NCBI GenBank assembly: GCA_001939145.1
Contig: LSRX01000079.1
Span: forward strand, 232,991 to 296,990
Direction: 5' to 3'
Source of the DNA: Symbiodinium microadriaticum
Taxonomy: Eukaryota > Sar > Dinophyceae > Suessiales > Symbiodiniaceae
Length of the DNA: 64,000 nt
This document shows positions 56,901 to 64,000 of the stretch, in pieces. The position numbers were made by a program, and so were the translations under genes. Numbering within the stretch: the first letter of the stretch is position 1; every line of letters starts with the position of its first letter. The notes beneath the pieces were generated by a model. It saw only the letters and a program-made list of their open reading frames with translations, made no database searches and had not been told where the DNA came from.

Positions 56901-57540
56901 CACAGCATCCGGCTCCCAGACTCAGACAGAGCGGAGACAACAGCGGAGACAACAGTTTAAATTGAGATTATGAAGGGAGACAAATCCGGCTAGTCCCCGG
57001 CGAGGCGTGTCACAGCATCCGGCTCCCAGACTCAGACAGAGCAGAGACAACAGGTTAAATTGAGATAAATTGAGAAATTGAGATTATGAAAGGAGACAAA
57101 TCCGGCTAGTCCCCGGCGACGCGTGTCATAATATCCGACTCCCAGACTCAGACAGAGCAGAGATAACAGGTTAAATTGAGATTATGACGGGAGACAAAGC
57201 CGGCTAGTCCCCGGCGAGGCGCGTCTTAATAATCCGGCTCCCAGACTCAGATAGAGCAGAGATATGCAGAGACAACAGGTTCATTAAGATTATGAAGGGA
57301 GACAAATCCAGCTAGTCCCCGGCGAGACGTGTCACAGCATCCGGCTCCCAGACTCAGACAGAGCAGAGATAACAGGTTAAATTGAGATCATGGCAGGAGA
57401 CAAATCCGGCTAGTCCCCGGCGAGGCGCATCATAGCATCCGGCTCCCAGACTCAGACAGAGCAGAGACAACAGAATAAATTAAGATGATTTGAGATTACG
57501 AAGGGAGACAAATCCGGCTAGTCCCCGGTGAGGCGCGACC
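53931..57540 (+). repeat. 110-bp satellite array, about 34 units
   Basis: Twenty-five units start with CAAATCCGGCTAGTCCCC at 54341 and every 110 bases to 56981; essentially all are identical except the second half of the last. Four diverged units precede (about 53935, 54031, 54139, 54231) and five follow (about 57098, 57203, 57308, 57405, 57508). Most outer units lack one copy of a 12-base internal duplication (CGGAGACAACAG twice in the 110-bp form), so the homogeneous core expanded from the duplicated variant. Units are near 50 percent G+C, unlike the AT-rich arms. All reading frames in the core are closed. Confidence 0.97.
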
Positions 57541-57544
57541 CACT

Positions 57545-59455
57545 ATCCCTTTCTTTGCACAAATTGAGATCTCCAATACTTCGCTTTTTGGGGAATAATT
57601 CTTGAATCGATAGAAAGAAAATGTCGTCATAGCTTCCTAGACCATTATGTGGAAGATTTAGAATTCCGAGAAAAGAATTTTTTGGATCGGATCAGCGGAA
57701 GAATAAATCTATGAAAAATAGATTATATTATATAATATTATTCTAATATTCTGGTCTCTACGGAACAGAAGAGTTTAGAAATTATTGAAGAATATCGTAT
57801 AGCAATACGGCAAATTGATTTTTATCATAATATAAGATTTGAAATCGATAGATAGATTCTAATCAGATATATTCAGCTTCTATAATATCTATAATAATAC
57901 GAGATCGAACGGATAATTCGTCGCTCTCCATATTGATCTTATATTTCAATTCTAATTAAAATCCTTCGATCTCTTAGGTTCTTCTAAAAATTCTCCGTAC
58001 GGAATAATTATAATATTATCATTTTATTTCGAAAGGATAATTCCTGCGCTCGCGAAGCTAATTTATTCTTCATTCTCTGAATTTTGAATACTCCAGTTAT
58101 TATTTCTAATGAATACGACGAAAATATTATTTTCGGATATGTTCATAGAACGAACATATTAATGGAAGCTACATGGAATCATCTATATATATATGTGAAT
58201 CGATACCTTAATTGCGGGGATATTTCTCTTTGCCGGACGAAATTTATTCGAATCCATGTTATTCATGGTAAGGATATTTGTCGTAGGTCGTTATTTATCC
58301 GAATCCATGTTATTCATGGCCAAGGAATTTTTATCAGACGAGATTTTCTCGAATCTGTCTTCTTCATGGCAAGGAAATGTAAATTGAAAATAATATCATA
58401 ATAGATATTCATATATATATATATGAAGATATATATATGAATATATCTATCTAAATATTCTAATCTAAAGCGCTTTTTCTATATATAAGAATTTTTTAAA
58501 AGAAAAATATTCATAATTCATATCTTGGCTAAAAGATTATTTCTTCTTTATCCGTATCCGAATCTTTATTGTCTCGATTCGAAAATTCATCGTAATCTAT
58601 ATTATTCATGATTTCCAAATCTATCCAAGATCTCTTAGTCCCTAGATTCTTCTTTTGGTCATCAATTAGTCAGATTAAGAATTTCTTTATTCCCTAAATG
58701 CCGTATAAGATATTCAATATCTAATATAAAGAATTCCTAATTCCATTAGTTTTATTATCTTGATTTGAGTAATAATTATCGGCAAAAGAAAAAATTTCGT
58801 CATAATCATATATTTCATATTATACGGAATATGAAAAGAATCGATAAAAATACTTTTTTCTGGCCTAATCAATAAAAGAATAATTCTATAGATATAATAT
58901 ATATTAAAAATCTCAGATAGAAGGTTATAAGGCAGCTAATTATTGAATAGAAAGAATTATAAATTAAGAATATGTATCAATTTTTCATGTATCATATAAT
59001 TCGAAATTTAAATTATCTCTCATATATATATATATATTTATTTATATTTATTATCAATAATATCTGTAAATATATATATATATATCTAAATAATAAAAAA
59101 TCGCGAATAGAAAATTTATCATTCATATCCTTAGTTATATATATTATATAATTATTTTCAATAATTCTCGATTTTATCTACATTAATAATAATCAAAAAT
59201 ATTAAATATTCAATAGCTCTGAATATATTCTTCTAAAAATTTAGAAGAATCCAGATGAACATAAAATTCAGTGTTTATCGAAATATAAGAATTCTCTTAA
59301 AAAAAAATATATAACTAAAAAAATTGAAAAATTATATCAACATTTTGTTTTCAAATAGATATTAATTCTTATGATATCATTATAGAATCTTTTCGTTTAA
59401 TATCATATATATATATATATTAATTTTTCAATCGATATCAAAATCATGATCAGTC
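57545..59455. other. AT-rich island, right arm, no genes
   Basis: Composition like the left arm. One open frame of 105 codons (58084-58401) exists, but its end is three copies of a 50-60-base repeat (GAATCCATGTTATTCATGG twice and a variant, 58247-58372), so it is probably not a gene. The word CCATGTTATTCATGG in it can form a hairpin. TA runs lie at 59023-59036, 59072-59086 and 59406-59421. No organelle genes were recognised. Confidence 0.8.
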
Positions 59456-59499
59456 ATTCCATAAAATATTTTACCGCCCCGCATTATTTCGTAATATTG

Positions 59500-59700
59500 T
59501 TTCATGTCGTCGCATTACAGGAGACCACGCCACGATATGTAACATCACACCGCCACGCCACGACTACAACATACCACAAACCACCCCACACCCGCATACA
59601 GTATGCCGTCGCATCACACTATGCCACTACGCCACGCTATGACATGCCACACCGTGCATGCTACCAGTGCAACACACCACAAAACCACACAATACCGCCG
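59500..59700. repeat. A/C-rich CCACRCCAC tract
   Basis: About 200 bases on the + strand composed of CCACGCCACG, ACACCGCC, ACCACACC and similar words with very few runs of G. It marks the right edge of the AT-rich island. Confidence 0.7.
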
Positions 59701-59881
59701 CCGCTACGCCCTTGCCCGCCTTCGCCCTGCTCTTGGAGAGCTGTTGGGAGTGGGCGTGCGAGCTTGGGAGCTCTCAACGTGGGTTTGGGCGGGTCTTGAG
59801 TTTGTTTAAGGGTGTCCTTCTGTTAAAGTACCGGTTTTGGGTGCCTAAGCCAGGCGCAAAGCCTGATATGTTGCAGCACGA

Positions 59882-60914
59882 ATGAAGGAAGAACGGAAAC
59901 CAAGTAACCAAGTCTTCGAAATGGCAAGTAGTTGGAAATCTCATGACAGCCTTTGCATCAGACCTCTTGCTGAAAAAGAAGCATCCGAAACAACAAAGCA
60001 AGAGGATGCAAGTGGCTGGACATGCAGGCCACAACAACTGAACCCGTCCCAACCGGTGATGGGACAAACCCAAAAGGATTCGTTCGAAAGTAAATAGATT
60101 CCAGCAACGGACCACAGCAGCCTTTGTGCGCATGCATGGCTATGGTAAAGCAAAGGGGGAGGCTTCCGGTGAAGACTCGATAGCTGTCATGACCTGCGAC
60201 TGGTCAACCCAATTCTCTCGAAAAATTCACTACGAATCCCTTTCACGAAGTTCGGAGGCCGTTGCCGGTGACATGTTGTCAATGGCACGGAATCCAAGCA
60301 GGACGTGCCAAGACAAGCAGGGGCAAGAGTTGCACATTGGGCGAAACAGGTGCGCTTAACTTCTTCCCTCAGCAGCGTGGCAAGATGGAGCTAGTAAACC
60401 CTCCATGCGATTCGAGACGAGCGCAAGACGGCACAAGAAGCGCGGATTCAAGAACTACTGCTTTTGGAGCAATGCTTCTTTCGAAACGAGATCCCATCCG
60501 CACAGTCTAAACCCTATATAAGCGTCTGAGGCCGTTGCTGCAGACATGTTGTCCATAGCACTGAATCCTCCTGAGCCCAGACCCTCAAGCAAGGCAGCGG
60601 GACCGGATTCCAGATTGAACATGGGGGAGAAGCAGGGGCAAACAGTGACGGTAGCAACACAGGAACAAATGATCTCCTTCTTGTTCACGGAATTGGAGGC
60701 CACAGCTGCCCCGGCTGATGCCGCGCGGAAAGCCAGACAGGAGGGACTCGAATCAGAGCAGAGAAGACTAGACAAAACAAAAAGGCCTTGGCGGGAGTGT
60801 TGTTGTGAGGATGATAACACTATGAGAACTCATGGGCCGTCTTCAATAGCCAGATCAACATCAGATTTCAAGTTTGCGAAAGACCTTGAGGAGTTTGAGA
60901 CCCAAGGGATGTAG
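59882..60914 (+). CDS. hypothetical frames with an internal 91-codon repeat
   Basis: Three + frames follow one another: 59882-60097, 60126-60359 and 60546-60914. The last two are in the same phase, and both contain a related peptide (SSEAVAGDMLSMARNP at about 60249; ASEAVAADMLSIALNP at about 60522) exactly 273 bases apart, so a coding segment was duplicated in frame. The final frame encodes a charged, helical, glutamine-rich product (MISFLFTELEATAAPADAAR) ending at TAG 60912-60914. A stop at 60357-60359 separates the repeats unless an intron removes it. No family is recognised. Confidence 0.4.
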
Positions 60915-61009
60915 TACTTGCTCTTCATTGAACTTAAAAGAAAGAGGCAACATGCCGCTTCGTCCACACGCAAGCTTCGACAACGGCACAATCGGTCCGA
61001 AGAAGATGC

Positions 61010-61090
61010 ATGTGTATATATATGTATATATATATATATGTTGTGTGTATGTATATATAAATGAAACACACACATATATATATATATCAG
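61010..61090. repeat. TA microsatellites
   Basis: TA runs at 61015-61040 and 61072-61087, with TGTG/ACAC sequence between that can pair. Confidence 0.85.
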
Positions 61091-61104
61091 TTTACACGAT
61101 CTCC

Positions 61105-61350
61105 ACCATAGGGTTTAGGGTTTAGGGTGAGCATGTGAGCACGACATATGATTATGAGCACGAATGATATTTCCGTATATGAACATGTCTGAGACATGAA
61201 CCCTAAACCCTATACCCTAAACCACACCTGTGACCCCAAACCCTACAAAATAGTAGGTTATGACCCCTTATATAATTAGAGGGTAGAACCCTTAAAAGTA
61301 GGTTTTTGAAACCCCAGGCAAACCCTAAACCCTAAACCACCAACGAGCTT
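61105..61350. repeat. degenerate telomere-like tracts
   Basis: GGGTTTAGGGTTTAGGG at 61110-61128, then CCCTAAACCC-type words at 61198-61245 and 61321-61340. Both strands are represented, with unique sequence between. Confidence 0.8.
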
Positions 61351-61494
61351 GGGGAGTTTGGGTTATTGTTTCAGCTTCACTGTTGCGCCCCAAAAACCTG
61401 GAGCGCAAACCCTAAACTCCCGACCTTGTCCTACGGCTGATAATATAAACCCTGCATTACCTTCAGGACCCTAAACTATGGGAATTATGGTATA

Positions 61495-61608
61495 TAGTAA
61501 ACCCCAAAAAGTTGGAAACCGTATTAAGGACAAATAGTGCTGGATTCCTTACACATTACTCTTCAGGATTGCGGCTATAGGGTTTCCAACTTTTGGGCTT
61601 CTACTTTA
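61495..61608. mobile_element. foldback (palindromic) element 1
   Basis: The left arm (about 61497-61524, CCCCAAAAAGTTGGAAACC) is the reverse complement of the right arm (about 61577-61607, GGTTTCCAACTTTTGGG), with roughly 50 bases between. No coding capacity. Possibly a miniature inverted-repeat element; no target duplication was seen. Confidence 0.55.
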
Positions 61609-61699
61609 CCCTTCTTATGGGCACTGCAGGATTCACATCATCAGCCGTAGCAAGTAATGTTAATCAATATCCTGTGGGCTAAGATTCCCAAAGTAAGGG

Positions 61700-62035
61700 G
61701 GAGACCCTGGACCCTAAACCCTCAACCCTAAACCCTCAACCCTAAACCCTAAACCCTAAACCCTAAACCCTCAACCCTAAACCCTAAACCCTTAAAAAGG
61801 GGGAGACCCTAAACCCTACAGAAACCGAGAAGGCTTCTAAAGTCAAAGCGGGCCTGCAAGCAAGCCCGGAACCCGGGAATCCTTAGACCCTATCCCCAGC
61901 TTCGGGCTTAGAGGTCTTAAGGTTTAGGGCTTAGGGTTCAGGGTTTAGAATTTTAGGGTTTAGAGTTTAGGGTTTAGGGTTTGGGGGTTTAGGGTTTAGG
62001 GTTGAGGGGGTTGAGGGGGTTTAGGGTTTGCCTAA
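61700..62035. repeat. telomere-like arrays of opposite orientation
   Basis: CCCTAAA/CCCTCAA units at 61707-61793 on the + strand, then after about 120 bases TTTAGGG units at 61918-62035. The order (C-rich strand first, G-rich second) is not that of a head-to-head chromosome fusion. Confidence 0.9.
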
Positions 62036-62130
62036 ACCCTCTTCTTAAGTCGAGACGGGGTGCGGCAGCCGCGAAGAAACGCAAGCCTAGCCGAAGGCGA
62101 CCCTGGTCAAGAGTACCATTGCTGGAGGTT
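62036..62130. other. short unique stretch
   Basis: Nothing recognised. Confidence 0.4.
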
Positions 62131-62240
62131 CATGGGACTTAGAAAGTAGAATTATAAGTACTGTAAAATTGGGGTCAGAGGTACTGTAATTATAAGTATA
62201 GTTACCTCATTTATAACCCTATAGTTACTAAGTCCCATGG
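62131..62240. mobile_element. foldback element 2
   Basis: The ends CATGGGACTTAG (62131) and CTAAGTCCCATG (62228-62239) are inverted copies. The AT-rich middle contains related TATAAGTACTGTA / TACTGTAATTATAAGTA words. No coding capacity. Confidence 0.5.
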
Positions 62241-62381
62241 CCCTTTGAGTAGGTGTTAAGACGTTCAGCGTCTAGGGTTGAAGGTTTGGGGCTCAAGGTT
62301 TACGGTGTCAAGCAAGTTTGGAGTGGCGGAAAGAGTTGGATTTAGGGCTTTGGGTTTGGGGTTCGAGGTTTACCTGTAAGT

Positions 62382-62455
62382 GAAAAGACCTACCATTTTA
62401 AGGAGCTATTTAGAAACCATAACAAGGAACCCCAAAAAGGTATATAGGTCTTTCC
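62382..62455. mobile_element. foldback element 3 (small)
   Basis: GAAAAGACCTACC (62382-62394) pairs with GGTATATAGGTCTTTCC (62439-62455). It is embedded in TTTAGGG-like sequence. Confidence 0.4.
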
Positions 62456-62726
62456 GGCCTGGAGGCAGGGTTTAGAGTTGGGGGCCTTCAACTTTCAGAA
62501 TAGCGCCTCGGGTTTGGGGATTTGGGTCTGGCACATGGGTTCTGCGGATCAATGCGCATTGCTAAACCCTAAACTCTAAGCTCTAAGACCCTACGCTTAA
62601 ACCAAAACGCCTACATAACCCTTGTCGAACTGCGTGACACGAAGGGAAATGCGGAGAAGGTGCGTCAACGTCTCCGTCTGACGGCTAGTGAGACCCATGA
62701 AGGTCTGAGATACTCAAAACCGCACA

Positions 62727-62843
62727 CCAGAGAACCCAATACCCCTTAATTAAGGAATATACCTTAAGTCATAATACTAAGGCCCTAAACCCTAAACCCT
62801 AAAAGAATCATATTCCTTATTTAAGGGGTATTGGGCTCTCTGG
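62727..62843. mobile_element. foldback element 4 (34-bp inverted ends)
   Basis: The terminal 34 bases on each side are inverted copies with about two mismatches (they begin CCAGAGA and continue CCCAATACCCCTTAA). The middle holds CCCTAAACCCTAAACCC. It has the same ends as element 5, so this is a repeat family. Confidence 0.75.
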
Positions 62844-62923
62844 AGTCTGGGAATCGGACGACTGGCCGGTGCGCTCAATTGCAATTCTGAGACAGTCCAC
62901 AGTGCAAAGGCTCCCGCTCTTTG

Positions 62924-63035
62924 CCCAGAGAGCCCCATACCCCTTAAGTAAGGAAGATACCTTAAACTATAGGGGCCTTAATGTTATGATTTAAGGTATA
63001 TTATTCCTTAATTGAGGGGTAGGGGGCTCTCTGGG
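62924..63035. mobile_element. foldback element 5 (about 43-bp inverted ends)
   Basis: The ends begin CCCAGAGAGCCCC and continue TACCCCTTAAGTAAGGAA; the arms (62924-62966 and 62990-63035) pair with few mismatches. It is homologous to element 4, about 80 bases to its left, but with a different centre. Confidence 0.75.
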
Positions 63036-63119
63036 TGGAGATTAACACTCCAGGCATGGCGCTCTGGGGACTCCGCCCGTCCTGGCTACGTTTCTAGAGC
63101 AGGGATGCCCCCATCCCTT

Positions 63120-63745
63120 TTCCCTAAGCTCTAAAGCCCTCATCCCTAAGCCCTAAACCCTAAACCCCAAAAAAACCTCCTCTTGAGGGCCCTCTGGAAT
63201 ACATCGCCAACCTTTCAGGTTTCTCAAAGCCCCCGCGAGCCTGCAACTGGGTTCAGGGTTTGGGGTTATCAGGGATTCAGGGTTTAGGGTTTAGGGTTTG
63301 GGGTTATCAGGAGGGGTTTAGGGCTTGGGGTTATCACGGGGTTAGGAGTTTAGGGTTTAGGGTCTAGGGTTTGGGGTTTAGAGTCTAGGGTTTAGGGTTT
63401 AGGGTTTGGGGGTTTATCAGGAGGGGTTTAGGGCTTGGGGTTATCACGGGGTTAGGAGTTTAGGGTTTAGGGTCTAGGGTTTGGGGTTTAGGGTCTAGGT
63501 TTTAGGGTTTAGGGTTTGGGGTTATCAGGAGGGGTTTAGGGCTTGGGGTTTTGTCACGGGGTTAGGAGTTTAGGGTTTAGGGTCTAGGGTTTGGGGTTTA
63601 GGGTCTAGGGTTTGGGGATTAGGGTTTGGGGTTATAACGGGTATAGGGTTTGGGGTTATCAAGGGTTTAAGGTTTAGGGTTTAGGGTTTGGAGTTATCAG
63701 GGGTTAGGGTTTAGGGTTTAGGTTTGAGGTTCTTGCTCAGGGGGG
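63120..63745. repeat. telomere-like array with about 109-bp higher-order repeat
   Basis: CCCTAAACCCTAAACCCC words at 63145-63170, then a long G-rich TTTAGGG-type array. Within it GGAGGGGTTTAGGGCTTGGGG recurs at 63311, 63420 and 63528, each followed by a TCACGGGGTTAGGAGTTT segment, so variant telomere units are organised in a period of about 109 bases. It ends before unique sequence, so it is interstitial. Confidence 0.85.
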
Positions 63746-64000
63746 TATAGGGTTTAGGGAAGGTGATGATAACATCCAGCTCTGCAAAATAACAATTAAG
63801 GCCTCCGAGCGAGACCTCAACCCCAAGACCGGAAAACCCCCAACCCACTGGCACGTGCCCAAATTGCGCAACAACTTATAAGACAGACAGAAAGGAGACC
63901 TCGAGAGACCCTCAGTGTCCTTAGGACAGAAAAGCTGTACAGCGAAGTGGCGCAGGAACTGCGACGCCTGGCTTACAGCAGCTCAAATCAATCAGGCGAA
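63746..64000. other. unique sequence, no gene recognised
   Basis: The last 250 bases hold no telomere-like units. They show no recognisable motif and no strong frame within the window. Confidence 0.4.

Noticed and set aside
53931..57540. CRISPR-like array
   Set aside because: The whole 110-bp unit repeats with no unique spacers; it is a tandem satellite in eukaryotic DNA.
58084..58401. 105-codon frame in the AT-rich island as a gene
   Set aside because: A third of it is a short DNA repeat, it is isolated, and no homologous motif is visible.
50690..59455. Plastid or mitochondrial genome piece
   Set aside because: Not excluded, but no organelle coding sequence, rRNA or tRNA was recognisable in either arm; kept only as an alternative for the island.
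61700..62035. Chromosome end-to-end fusion
   Set aside because: A head-to-head fusion would read TTTAGGG then CCCTAAA on one strand; here the order is reversed and the two blocks are separated by unique sequence.
1..64000. tRNA, rRNA and snRNA genes
   Set aside because: I looked for the TTCGANTC box of tRNAs, 5S-like and U6-like starts on both strands; isolated partial matches lacked the rest of the structure.

Overview
The window looks like nuclear DNA of a dinoflagellate. The most specific evidence is a 19-base near-copy (18 of 19) of the conserved dinoflagellate spliced-leader exon at 43717-43735, followed directly by a second truncated leader end (43736-43742); this is the signature of an mRNA that was trans-spliced, reverse transcribed and put back into the genome. 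It is supported by genes split into very small exons by short introns with GC-AG and GA-AG as well as GT-AG ends, by abundant TTTAGGG-type telomere-like sequence, and by dense microsatellites. The species cannot be named from the sequence.

Only two genes are assigned to known families. 17741-19633 (+) holds six phase-consistent exons of the C-terminal half of an aldo/keto reductase. 20737-21826 (+) encodes a long Met/Gln/Pro-rich N-terminus joined through three short introns to a cold-shock domain. A broken non-LTR-type reverse transcriptase lies at 38899-40036. Several unrecognised but coding-like genes or gene remnants are on the + strand: 923-2374, 5329-5996, 7361-8683, 12245-13255, 13902-14596 and 27527-28504. 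Most other open frames are overlapping and not convincing.

Layout. 1-9 kb: unrecognised multi-exon genes and coiled-coil remnants. 9-16 kb: tandem repeat arrays (about 110, 220, 88 and 125 bp units), one of them an array of repeated mini-exons and introns. 16-28.5 kb: the recognisable genes. 29-35 kb: a dispersed repeat with a nearly perfect 723-bp direct duplication and a diverged third copy. 36-45.5 kb: microsatellites, a family of G/C-rich multi-hairpin elements ending in GA or CAAG repeats, the reverse transcriptase remnant and the spliced-leader relic. 46-50.6 kb: scattered exon-like pieces. 50.7-59.5 kb: an abrupt, very AT-rich and apparently gene-free island whose centre is a homogeneous 110-bp satellite array. 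59.5-64 kb: an A/C-rich tract, two small related frames, degenerate telomere-like arrays and at least five small palindromic (foldback) elements.

No operons, tRNAs, rRNAs or CRISPR arrays were found. Gene models were made by hand from splice signals and reading phase; no homology search was possible.
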